This document shows positions 42,044 through 49,188 of a DNA stretch of 64,000 nt, one piece after another. The position numbers were made by a program, and so were the translations under genes. This DNA is from Rufibacter glacialis (GTDB lineage: Bacteria > Bacteroidota > Bacteroidia > Cytophagales > Hymenobacteraceae). Each line of letters opens with the position of its first letter. The first letter of the stretch is position 1. Location of the stretch: positions 62,001 to 126,000 of the forward strand of contig NZ_VKKZ01000001.1 in assembly GCF_008271745.1 (NCBI RefSeq), read 5' to 3'. Under the pieces are notes generated by a model, which saw only the letters and a list, made by a program, of their open reading frames with translations, did not search any database and was not told the origin of the DNA.

Positions 42044-43870
42044 ATGGAAGAAAAAGGCACGATTTCGATTCACACCGAGAACATTTTCCCCATCATCAAG
42101 AAGTTCTTGTACTCAGACCACGAGATTTTCTTGCGCGAACTGGTTTCCAACGCGGTTGACGCCACACAGAAAGCCAAAAGCCTCTCCAGCATCAGTGAGC
42201 TGAAAGGCGACCTGGGCGAGCTGAAGGTGACCGTGAAGGTGGACAAGGAGAAGAAGCAGATCATCATCTCGGACAACGGGATAGGGATGACCGCCGAGGA
42301 AATCAAGAAATACATCAACCAGATTGCCTTCTCGGGCGCCACCGAGTTTGTGGAGCGCTACAAAGACTCCAACGCCGACAAGAGCCAAATCATCGGGCAG
42401 TTCGGGCTTGGGTTCTACTCGGCGTTTATGGTGGCCAGCACCGTGGAGATTGACACTTTGTCGCACGCAGACGGCGCGGAGCCTGCACACTGGACTTGCG
42501 ACGGCTCTACGGAGTTCACCATCACCACCGGTTCCCGCACCGAGCGCGGTACGGACGTGATTCTGAACATTGCCGAGGATTCTGAGGAGTTCCTGGAAGA
42601 GGCGCGCCTGCAGACCATTCTGAACAAATACTGCAAGTTCCTGCCCATTCCGGTGGAGTTCAACGGCGAGGTTATCAACAACCCCAACCCGCTTTGGACC
42701 AAGTCGCCGGCGGAGCTGACCGACGAGGACTACAAAAACTTCTACAAGGAGCTGTATCCTTTCTCTGAGGATCCGCTGTTCTGGATTCACCTCAACGTGG
42801 ACTATCCGTTCAACCTGACCGGTATCCTGTACTTCCCGAAGGTGAAGAACGAGTTCGACTTCCAGAAAAACAAAATCCAGCTCTACAGCCGCCAGGTGTT
42901 CATCACCGATGAGGTGAAAGACGTGGTGCCGGAGTTCCTGATGCTGTTGCACGGTGTGCTGGACTCGCCGGACATCCCGTTGAACGTGAGCCGCTCGTTC
43001 CTGCAGGCCGATGCCAACGTGAAGAAAATCAACACCTACATCACCCGTAAGGTGGCCGATAAGCTGAACGAAATCTACAAGAAAGACCGCACCGCCTACG
43101 AAGAGAAGTGGAACGACATTGCGGTGTTCGTGAAGTACGGCATGCTCTCTGACGACAAGTTCTACGAGAAAGCCAAGGACTTCGCCCTTCTGCAGAACAC
43201 CGAGGGCAAATACCATACGCTGGAGGAATACCGCGCCCTGGTACAGGCCAACCAAACCGACAAAGACGGTAACCTGGTTATTCTCTACACCACAGACCCC
43301 GAGAAGCAGCACGCCTTCATTGAGACGGCCCAGAACCGCAACTACGATGTGGTGAAGCTGGACACCATGATTGACCCGCACTTCATTGGCCAGTTAGAGC
43401 AGAAACTGGAGAAAACGACCCTGAAACGCGTGGACGCCGACACCATCGACAAGCTCATCCAGACCGATGCCAAGCCGGAGAGCGTGCTGTCTGAGGAAGA
43501 GACCACGCGGTTGAAGGAACTGTTTGAGAAAGCCATCGCGAACCAGAACATGACCGTTGGGGTGGAAGCCTTGAGCGTGGATGACCAGCCGGTGATTATC
43601 ACCCTGCCTGAGTTCATGCGCCGCATGAAGGACATGAACCGCATGGGCGGCGGCGGCATGATGATGATGGGCAACATGCCTGACATGTACAACGTCACCA
43701 TCAACGCCAACCACCCCATCAACCACCGCATCCTGAAGCACAACGACGAGCGCGGCGAGAAAATCGCCAAGCAAGCCTATGACCTGGCGCTGTTGTCGCA
43801 GAATATGCTTTCCGGTGCCGCCTTAACGGCCTTCGTGAAACGCAGCGTGGAGTTGATTGACAAAGAATAG
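42044..43870 (+). CDS. htpG: Chaperone protein HtpG (Hsp90)
   Basis: 608 aa. ATP-dependent cytoplasmic chaperone. The GHKL ATPase site is complete: FLRELVSNAVDATQKAKSL, SDNGIGMTAEEI, IGQFGLGFYSAFMVA and GTDVILNI. The middle domain shows LYSRQVFITDEVKDVVPEFL and GVLDSPDIPLNVSRSFLQAD. The C-terminal domain has a Met/Gly-rich stretch (MNRMGGGGMMMMGNMPDMYN). Length is near the usual 620-630 aa. The ATG at 42044 follows GGAA. Codon use is strongly biased (GCC, AAG, CTG), as for an abundant protein. It is closed by a terminator. Confidence 0.97.
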   Translation: MEEKGTISIHTENIFPIIKKFLYSDHEIFLRELVSNAVDATQKAKSLSSISELKGDLGELKVTVKVDKEKKQIIISDNGIGMTAEEIKKYINQIAFSGATEFVERYKDSNADKSQIIGQFGLGFYSAFMVASTVEIDTLSHADGAEPAHWTCDGSTEFTITTGSRTERGTDVILNIAEDSEEFLEEARLQTILNKYCKFLPIPVEFNGEVINNPNPLWTKSPAELTDEDYKNFYKELYPFSEDPLFWIHLNVDYPFNLTGILYFPKVKNEFDFQKNKIQLYSRQVFITDEVKDVVPEFLMLLHGVLDSPDIPLNVSRSFLQADANVKKINTYITRKVADKLNEIYKKDRTAYEEKWNDIAVFVKYGMLSDDKFYEKAKDFALLQNTEGKYHTLEEYRALVQANQTDKDGNLVILYTTDPEKQHAFIETAQNRNYDVVKLDTMIDPHFIGQLEQKLEKTTLKRVDADTIDKLIQTDAKPESVLSEEETTRLKELFEKAIANQNMTVGVEALSVDDQPVIITLPEFMRRMKDMNRMGGGGMMMMGNMPDMYNVTINANHPINHRILKHNDERGEKIAKQAYDLALLSQNMLSGAALTAFVKRSVELIDKE

Positions 43871-43898
43871 TGATCCGCTGTTTTAGCGCAGTTTTATG

Positions 43899-43936
43899 AA
43901 AAAGAGGCCGGAAGCGTAAGTTTCCGGCCTCTTTTT
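43899..43936 (+). terminator. Terminator after htpG
   Basis: AAAAAGAGGCCGGAA pairs with TTTCCGGCCTCTTTTT around GCGTAAG, 28 bp past the stop. The left arm also forms the right half of a degenerate core palindrome (CAGTTTTATGAAAAAGAGGC at 43889-43908). Nearly the same stem is reused at 46219-46249. Confidence 0.88.
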
Positions 43937-43959
43937 GGTTTTATGGGAAGGTATTGTTT

Positions 43960-44121
43960 TTAAAGGTCAGTTGCTTTCACTCGTATTATTTTGCCGTCCT
44001 GTGAGAATACCAACTCTCCGTTAACCTTCTGCTTGGCCTTTACCAGCTTAATGAATGCCAGGTCAAGGCCTTTCAGTATCTTGTTCTTGAGTTCTTCCGT
44101 GTTTTGGATTTCTTTTTCCAT
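43960..44121 (-). CDS. 53-aa partner of the zeta-like kinase
   Basis: Short frame starting at ATG 44121, where the last base of the kinase stop codon is the A of ATG... on the minus strand the junction reads TAATG, so translation is coupled. Reading: MEKEIQNTEELKNKILKGLD, continuing LAFIKLVKAKQKVNGELVFS and ending VKATDL. It is highly charged, helical in its first half and ends in two short strands (ELVFSQDGKIIRVKA). It resembles small proteins that accompany zeta-type kinases in Bacteroidota; an antitoxin or specificity role is inference. Composition matches the kinase gene. Confidence 0.7.
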   Translation of the reverse strand: MEKEIQNTEELKNKILKGLDLAFIKLVKAKQKVNGELVFSQDGKIIRVKATDL

Positions 44122-44690
44122 TAGTGCCTTTCTTTAAGCAATCTCCATGTTTCAGGAGCGTAAATGGTAAACTTCTCAGCCTTTATGCCCTCTGCAATCA
44201 TCGTATACGGTGTTTGGGAATTGTCAATCATCATCCAGAAATCGCATAATGGAATGAATAGTTCATAAAGATTATGAAGTCCCTTCCTGTATCGTCTACA
44301 AATTACCTCTTCCGGAATATTATGCCCACCTTCTGCCACTCTTGCTTTAACTCTTTCTATGGCCAGTTCAGGGCTGCTAAGCCAAAAATAGACAAGAGTG
44401 ATACGGTAACCTAACTCCTTTGCCTGTTTAACGGTTTGGGCATAGCTTCTGGTAGAGAGAGTAGTTTCTATGGCAAAATCTTCCCCTTTCTTCAACAATT
44501 CCTGTATGCGTTGCAACATGATTCTTGCCGCTTCTATGGCCACCTTCTCCGGTTGAAATGGGGAAAGTCCCCGGGCAATCTCATCTGCATTCACAAACTC
44601 CCGGCAGTTCAGCATGTCAGGCAGCACAGTAAAGGAGGCAGTGGTTTTTCCCGCTCCATTGCAACCTGCTATGATGTATAAGTTAGGCAT
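44121..44690 (-). CDS. Zeta-toxin-like P-loop kinase
   Basis: 189 aa. The Walker A loop is IAGCNGAGKTTAS at the very N-terminus; NADEIARGLSPF carries the Asp typical of zeta toxins and related UDP-GlcNAc kinases; AIETTLSTRSYAQTV and VYFWLSSPELAIERVKARV (with the following GGHNIP and RRY) fit the same family, where the Arg residues contact ATP. Zeta toxins phosphorylate UDP-N-acetylglucosamine, but many chromosomal relatives may be housekeeping kinases. A coupled 53-aa gene follows. No epsilon-like antitoxin precedes it. Composition is more AT-rich than neighbouring htpG. Confidence 0.8.
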   Translation of the reverse strand: MPNLYIIAGCNGAGKTTASFTVLPDMLNCREFVNADEIARGLSPFQPEKVAIEAARIMLQRIQELLKKGEDFAIETTLSTRSYAQTVKQAKELGYRITLVYFWLSSPELAIERVKARVAEGGHNIPEEVICRRYRKGLHNLYELFIPLCDFWMMIDNSQTPYTMIAEGIKAEKFTIYAPETWRLLKERH

Positions 44691-44823
44691 TCATCATTTT
44701 TAATAAAGGTTCTGGTCCTGGCTCTAGTATAGAACCGAATATAAAATAAATAGTGTGCCCCCTAGATATCTTCTTGTTCTTTTGATTCATTTCCATGAAA
44801 GACATATAAAACATTGCAATACC

Positions 44824-44839
44824 TTCTGAAATTTCAGAA
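44824..44839. promoter_or_regulatory. Perfect 16-bp palindrome, candidate operator
   Basis: TTCTGAAATTTCAGAA is fully symmetrical and lies in an AT-rich 236-bp divergent spacer between the zeta-like kinase and NamZ genes. It is directly followed by AATATTTGG, one base off a TAnnTTTG -7 box on the plus strand. Confidence 0.4.
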
Positions 44840-44926
44840 TATTTGGCCCAATAGCTGCTTTAGAGAATATTTTCATTTCTACCTTAGCAGTTATTTTTTT
44901 CATTAAACCTGTTCTCCCTCCCAACC

Positions 44927-46189
44927 ATGCCCAAACCCATCCTCACGTTCCTTTCCTGCGGCCTCCTCACCTTGGCGCTAAGTTGCTCCTCCTGTTCCAA
45001 GGAAACCTTAACGGCCAACACGGCTGCCAGCAGCAAATCCACCTCCGCCAAGCCCGGCAAAGGTTTAATCACCGGTGCCGACCAGACGGAGAAATACGTG
45101 CCCTACCTGAAAGGCAAGAAAGTAGCCATGGTGGTGAACCAGTCATCTACCATTGGTGGCAAACCCAGCGTGGACAGCCTGCTGGCTTCGGGGATCCAGA
45201 TTGTGAAGGTGTTTGGGCCGGAGCACGGCTTTAGGGGCAATGCCAGCAACGGGGCGCACGTGGGCGACGAGGTGGATGCCAAAACCGGCATTCCTATCAT
45301 CTCGCTGTACGGCAAAAAGAAAAAGCCCAGCAAGGAAGACCTTGCGGGCGTAGATGTGCTCATCTATGACATTCAGGACGTGGGCGTACGTTTCTATACC
45401 AATATCAACACGCTGCGCGATGTCATGGAATCGGCGGCCGAGCACAACGTGGAGATGATGGTGCTGGACCGGCCTAATCCGCATGGCTACCTGATTGACG
45501 GCCCTATCCTGGACATGAAGTATAAATCGGGCATCGGGCAGTTCCCTATCCCTATTGCGCACGGGCTCACCGTGGGCGAGTTCGCGCAGATGGTGAACGG
45601 CGAAGGCTGGATGGAGAAAGGCCTGAAACTGAGCAAACTCAACATCATCAAGCTGGCTAACTACCACCATGACCTGCCCTATGTGCTGCCGGTGAACCCC
45701 TCGCCCAACCTGAACACACCCCAAAGCGTGATGCTGTACCCCAGCCTGTGTCTGTTTGAAGGCACCATCATCAGCCAGGGACGCGGTACGCACATGCCGT
45801 TCACGGTGTTGGGTGCGCCAGCGCTTAAAGGCAAATATGATTTCAACTTTACGCCCGTGAGCATCCAGGGCATGAGCGAGACGCCCTTGCACATGAACGA
45901 GGTCAGCTACGGGCTAGACCTCCGGAAGTATGATGTGGAACAACTCAGAAAGAAGCGCCAAATCAACCTGAGCTGGATGATTGAGCTCTACCAGGCCTAC
46001 CCAGAGAAAGCACGGTTCTTTGACTCTTCCTACAGCAAGCAGATGGGCGTGATTGAAAGACTGGCCGGCGTAGCCGATTTCCGGAAGCAGATCCAGGAAG
46101 GCTGGTCTGAGGAAAGAATCAGAGAAACCTGGCAGCCGGGACTGGCCGCCTACAAAGAAATGCGCCAGAAATACCTTTTGTATAAGTAA
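44927..46189 (+). CDS. Exo-beta-N-acetylmuramidase NamZ-like (DUF1343, GH171) lipoprotein
   Basis: 420 aa. Signal with lipobox-like LALSCSSC (Cys about residue 20), so probably a lipoprotein. The DUF1343 domain is complete: KKVAMVVNQSSTIGGKPSVD, KVFGPEHGFRGNASNGAHVG, DEVDAKTGIPIISLYGKKKK, VLIYDIQDVGVRFYTNINTL, LDRPNPHGYLIDGPIL, GIGQFPIPIAHGLTVGEFAQ and LFEGTIISQGRGTHMPFTVL. Members (NamZ) release N-acetylmuramic acid from the non-reducing end of peptidoglycan fragments, so it probably serves cell-wall recycling. It is divergent from the kinase gene and closed by a terminator. A GH3 glycosidase at the window end could work on related substrates, but is far away. Confidence 0.92.
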   Translation: MPKPILTFLSCGLLTLALSCSSCSKETLTANTAASSKSTSAKPGKGLITGADQTEKYVPYLKGKKVAMVVNQSSTIGGKPSVDSLLASGIQIVKVFGPEHGFRGNASNGAHVGDEVDAKTGIPIISLYGKKKKPSKEDLAGVDVLIYDIQDVGVRFYTNINTLRDVMESAAEHNVEMMVLDRPNPHGYLIDGPILDMKYKSGIGQFPIPIAHGLTVGEFAQMVNGEGWMEKGLKLSKLNIIKLANYHHDLPYVLPVNPSPNLNTPQSVMLYPSLCLFEGTIISQGRGTHMPFTVLGAPALKGKYDFNFTPVSIQGMSETPLHMNEVSYGLDLRKYDVEQLRKKRQINLSWMIELYQAYPEKARFFDSSYSKQMGVIERLAGVADFRKQIQEGWSEERIRETWQPGLAAYKEMRQKYLLYK

Positions 46190-46218
46190 GAGATGGCCGT
46201 TTAGGTGCTATTATCCTG

Positions 46219-46249
46219 AAAAGAGGCCGGAATCGTTCCGGCCTCTTTT
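46219..46249 (+). terminator. Terminator after NamZ gene
   Basis: AAAAGAGGCCGGAA pairs with TTCCGGCCTCTTTT around TCG, 29 bp past the stop, with T-rich tail. Same stem as the htpG terminator. Confidence 0.88.
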
Positions 46250-46301
46250 GTTTTAAGGCCCAATATTTGCGTTCTGCAGGTACAAGCACGCACAAAACAT
46301 C

Positions 46302-46766
46302 ATGAAAATGAATTCCAAATTAGCGGCCATTGCCGTCTCTCTCTTATTGCTCAGCAGTTGCGCCCCTAACGCCACGCCGACCACTTCCACCACCACGGCC
46401 TCTGTGCAAACCAATGACACCAAATTGTTGAACGGAAGCTGGAGACTTATAAGCCTGAACGGGAAAGCAGTTTCTTCCGCAGATGTTTCGCGCACGCCTC
46501 AACTCACGTTCCAGGTGGCCGAACAACGGGTAAATGGCTTTACCGGCTGTAACCGTGTCTTCGGTGGGGCTACTGCTACGGCCACCCACCTTACCTTCCA
46601 GCACCTGGGTTCCACCCGTATGGCCTGCGCCGAAGAGAACCTAGAACAGCCGTTCCTGGCTGCCCTTTCAGACACTACTTTGGCATATCAGGTGACCTCT
46701 ACTCAACTGACGCTGCTCAAAGAGAACCAGCCGGTACTGGTATTCACCAGAACCAAGGCCGAATAA
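46302..46766 (+). CDS. META domain (HslJ-like) lipoprotein
   Basis: 154 aa. Signal and lipobox LLLLSSC (Cys about residue 20), a Thr-rich linker, then a META domain: LLNGSWRLISLNGKAVSSAD, VNGFTGCNRVFGGATATATH, STRMACAEENLEQPFLAALS and QLTLLKENQPVLVF. The GCN and MAC motifs are the signature of the HslJ/META family, which is linked to heat shock and novobiocin tolerance in enterics. The role here is unknown. The gene is followed by a core palindrome. Confidence 0.9.
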   Translation: MKMNSKLAAIAVSLLLLSSCAPNATPTTSTTTASVQTNDTKLLNGSWRLISLNGKAVSSADVSRTPQLTFQVAEQRVNGFTGCNRVFGGATATATHLTFQHLGSTRMACAEENLEQPFLAALSDTTLAYQVTSTQLTLLKENQPVLVFTRTKAE

Positions 46767-46790
46767 GCCTCTTATCTTTGAAGAAGAAAA

Positions 46791-46837
46791 CCCTATGTTT
46801 AGGGGCCGTTTTTCAGAAAACAGCTCCTAAACATGGG
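46791..46837. repeat. Core-palindrome family member, 47 bp
   Basis: CCCTATGTTTAGG against CCTAAACATGGGG with the core GGCCGTTTTTCAG, AAAACAGC. Lies 25 bp past the META stop and 32 bp before the converging dioxygenase end, so it may terminate both. Confidence 0.8.
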
Positions 46838-46868
46838 GTTTCTCATTGGCAAGTTTCAGGCGTTAAGC

Positions 46869-47756
46869 TTACGCCCCAATCTTCACGGAAGTCATGGTGA
46901 GCGAGCCGCCTACCATTTTGTCGTTGAAGAAGGTAGCCTCCTCGTTTTTGCCCTGGAGGCCCAGCGTGTACATGAGCGGCAGGTAATGCTCTACCGTGGG
47001 AATCGCCAGCAAGGCTTCTTTGCCTAAGGCCTTGTAATTGATGAGCGGCTGATGGTCGCGGTTCAGGATGAGGTTTTTGAACTTCTCATTGATGGTGTGG
47101 GTCCAGTCATAGCCGCCGCCGTTGATCAGGCGCCAGTCTACCATGCGTAAGTTGTGCACCATGTTGCCGCTGCCCACAATTAAAACACCTTTCTTGCGCA
47201 GAGCCGTCAGTTCTTTGGCTAAGTCATAATGGTACTGGGGCCCTTTGGTGTAGTCAATGCTGAGTTGCAGCACGGGCACGTTAGCCTCCGGGTACATGTG
47301 CCGGATGATAGTCCAGGTGCCGTGGTCCAGGCCCCAGTCATGGTCAAGTTCCACGTGGGTTGACTTCACCAGTTCCACGGTTTCCTTCGCCAAGGCAGCA
47401 TGTCCGGGGGCCGGATACTGCACCGCGAATAACTCCTGCGGGAAGCCCCCGAAGTCATGGATGGTCTGCGGGAAGTCCATAGCCGTGATCTTGGTGCCCT
47501 TGGTAAACCAGTGCGCTGATACTACCAGCACCGCTTTGGGCGTGGGAATCTCCTGGGCCAGCTTAGTCCAACGCTGGCTGAACTCGTTGTCTTCAATTCC
47601 GTTCATAGGCGAGCCGTGGCCAATAAAAAGCACCGGCATGGTATAGTCTTGAGGCGTAAGATCCTCGGTGAATTTTCTGAATGCGCTTAACGTAGTCATA
47701 GCTATTGCTCCTCCGGCTGCTAATTTGATAAAGTCTCTTCTTTCCACGTATGTCAA
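46869..47756 (-). CDS. Extradiol ring-cleavage dioxygenase, DODA/YgiD type
   Basis: 295 aa. It begins with a Tat-like signal, ERRDFIKLAAGGAIAMTT, then the class III extradiol fold: PVLFIGHGSPMNGIEDNEFS, KAVLVVSAHWFTKGTKITAM, IHDFGGFPQELFAVQYPAPG, VELDHDWGLDHGTWTIIRHM and VGSGNMVHNLRMVDW. The iron ligands are the conserved His in GHGSP, SAHW and NMVHN region. E. coli YgiD is a 4,5-DOPA extradiol dioxygenase; the natural substrate here is unknown. The Tat-like leader suggests export of the folded protein, which is unusual for YgiD though frequent in Bacteroidota. A Crp/Fnr regulator gene lies upstream on the same strand. Confidence 0.9.
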   Translation of the reverse strand: MTYVERRDFIKLAAGGAIAMTTLSAFRKFTEDLTPQDYTMPVLFIGHGSPMNGIEDNEFSQRWTKLAQEIPTPKAVLVVSAHWFTKGTKITAMDFPQTIHDFGGFPQELFAVQYPAPGHAALAKETVELVKSTHVELDHDWGLDHGTWTIIRHMYPEANVPVLQLSIDYTKGPQYHYDLAKELTALRKKGVLIVGSGNMVHNLRMVDWRLINGGGYDWTHTINEKFKNLILNRDHQPLINYKALGKEALLAIPTVEHYLPLMYTLGLQGKNEEATFFNDKMVGGSLTMTSVKIGA

Positions 47757-47795
47757 GATTTGGAGTAAAGAATCAAGTTGGTGGCCTGTCAGCCG

Positions 47796-47814
47796 GGCTG
47801 ATGTAGCATCAGCC
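47796..47814. repeat. Hairpin GGCTGATG-TAG-CATCAGCC
   Basis: Perfect 8-bp stem with a 3-nt loop, followed by TCTCGCTACC. Located in the 250-bp spacer between the dioxygenase and Crp/Fnr genes. The trailing TCTC-TAC resembles the TCTCTACGG that follows the hairpin at 53939-53958. Confidence 0.5.
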
Positions 47815-47951
47815 TCTCGCTACCTCAGGTTCACCATGCAAAGGTCGGACTAGGGTAGGCAGAAAAGAATAAGGTAGTTTAAGATTTGCGTGGGCTTTAT
47901 ATTTTGAGCTGCAAATGCCCCATAGAAGAACCTGCCTTTCCCTTTTTCTCA

Positions 47952-47969
47952 CACCGTAGCGCTGCTACG
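47952..47969. repeat. Dispersed hairpin CGTAGCAGCGCTACGGTG, copy 2 (inverted)
   Basis: Reads CACCGTAGCGCTGCTACG on the plus strand, the exact reverse complement of 41116-41133. Confidence 0.7.
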
Positions 47970-48006
47970 CTGCTCAAAAAACACTTAGGCAGAACCCTCA
48001 ACAAAC

Positions 48007-48597
48007 CTAAGAAATGGCCTGCTGGTACAAATCAAGACCCTCAGACTTGATAGAACTGAAGAACTCGGGCGTGATGCCCAGGTAAGAAGCAATGTGGTAC
48101 TGCGGAATGCGTTGGCTCAGATCAGGGAATTTGAGCAGGAAATCCCGGTAATTCTCGGCGGCTGTCTGGGTCATGCCGGAGAGCGTCCGTTTCTTGAAGG
48201 CGAAGTACCCGTTCTGGAGCAGTTTCCTGAAAAACAGGTTGAAAACAGGGTACCCCTGCGTGAGTTGCTCAAAGGCGGCAATATTGATCTGCACGTACTG
48301 GGTGGGCTCCAGGGCCTGGATGGACAAGAGGGCCGGTTTGCCAAACCCGATGTCGCTGATCCAGTAGTGTTCCACGGCGAACTCCAGGTTCACTTCCTTC
48401 CCGGCCTTGTCTACAATAAAGGAGCGCAGGCAGCCTTTCTGCACAAAATACAGGGCACGCGTAGGTTGCCCGGTGTGCAGCAGGAACTCCTTTTTCTTCG
48501 CCTCGCGTATTTCACAAATAGCCAGGAAGGCTGCTTCTTCTTCCTGGGAGAGCGTTACGTGCTGGGCGAGGGCGGCGATGAGACTGGTGTGGGGCAA
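48007..48597 (-). CDS. Crp/Fnr family transcriptional regulator
   Basis: 196 aa. A cyclic-nucleotide-binding-like beta-roll (REAKKKEFLLHTGQPTRALY, FVQKGCLRSFIVDKAGKEVN) is followed by a dimerisation helix and a short winged-helix end (LLKFPDLSQRIPQYHIASYL, GITPEFFSSIK). The RIPQYHIASYLGITPEF motif is characteristic of a large Bacteroidota group of stand-alone Crp/Fnr proteins. No Fnr cysteine cluster is present, so it is not an oxygen-sensing FNR. Effector and targets are unknown. It may govern the dioxygenase gene downstream. Confidence 0.88.
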   Translation of the reverse strand: MPHTSLIAALAQHVTLSQEEEAAFLAICEIREAKKKEFLLHTGQPTRALYFVQKGCLRSFIVDKAGKEVNLEFAVEHYWISDIGFGKPALLSIQALEPTQYVQINIAAFEQLTQGYPVFNLFFRKLLQNGYFAFKKRTLSGMTQTAAENYRDFLLKFPDLSQRIPQYHIASYLGITPEFFSSIKSEGLDLYQQAIS

Positions 48598-48921
48598 AGG
48601 AAAGAGGTATGATGGTTGGTCCTGGATTCAAAGGGCTAACAAGTACTTGCCTGATAGCAGGAACAAGTTCTCTTAAGGTACGATAGGTATTGTCTGGGGC
48701 ATGTATGACCAATACAGGAAGGGCGTACTTCTTGAAATTCTGCTGGTAGGCCAGGTTCCTGTCAAACGTGAGAAGCGCACCAAATTTTTCTTGGAGTAGA
48801 AGCTGGAGGAGTTCTCGTTCTTCTTCCCATTCCAGCCTTTATCACTTACAGTAAAAATTTCATGCTCTGTAAAGTCAAGCTTCAGGCGCTTGGGCAAATT
48901 CTCATCAAGCAGCAGCCTCAT
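48512..48921 (-). pseudogene. Frameshifted DUF5615 (PIN-like) toxin gene
   Basis: From ATG 48921 the frame reads MRLLLDENLPKRLKLDFTEH and EIFTVSDKGWNG, the N-terminus of DUF5615 PIN-like proteins with the catalytic-type Asp-Glu-Asn. Around 48815-48835 (a GAA repeat after GGG) the sense moves to the next frame, which reads RELLQLLLQEKFGALLTFDR, NLAYQQNFKKYALPVLVIHA and TYRTLRELVPAIRQVL. One inserted or deleted base explains it. In addition the second frame has no stop before 48512, so it runs into the start of the Crp/Fnr gene; the 3' end may be damaged too. Start overlaps the end of the DUF433 gene by 17 bp. A sequencing error remains possible. Confidence 0.75.
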
Positions 48922-49147
48922 ACAGCTTCTCAATGTTCTTTGAAGTCAAAAGCTTCTCCGCGATACCCAGGATCGCTACTGCCTGTTCTTTCTGAACAGT
49001 AGGAAAATCTTCCAGAAATTCATTCAAAGAAATACCTTTCTCTAAATGGGAAAACAGGGTTTCAATAGGAACTCTGGTGCCTTTGAAAACCGGTTGTCCT
49101 GCCAGGGTCTCCGGGTCAATGGTAATATATTCTTTGATGCCTGCCAT
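48905..49147 (-). CDS. DUF433 antitoxin-like protein
   Basis: 80 aa. EYITIDPETLAGQPVFKGTR, VPIETLFSHLEKGISLNEFL and EDFPTVQKEQAVAILGIAEK are textbook DUF433: a small winged-helix-like protein of the VapB-type antitoxin partner group. Its gene overlaps the start of the DUF5615 gene, the usual arrangement of this predicted toxin-antitoxin pair. Here the toxin is frameshifted, while the antitoxin is intact. Function in DNA binding and neutralisation is inferred from the family. Confidence 0.88.
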   Translation of the reverse strand: MAGIKEYITIDPETLAGQPVFKGTRVPIETLFSHLEKGISLNEFLEDFPTVQKEQAVAILGIAEKLLTSKNIEKLYEAAA

Positions 49148-49188
49148 ACTCTACACTATACGCAAAAGTTAATTTGTTCTCCGCATCC

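Noticed and set aside
42113-43381. 422-aa open frame antisense to htpG
   Set aside because: Shadow of strongly biased htpG codons; low-complexity His/Val/Leu composition and no family features.
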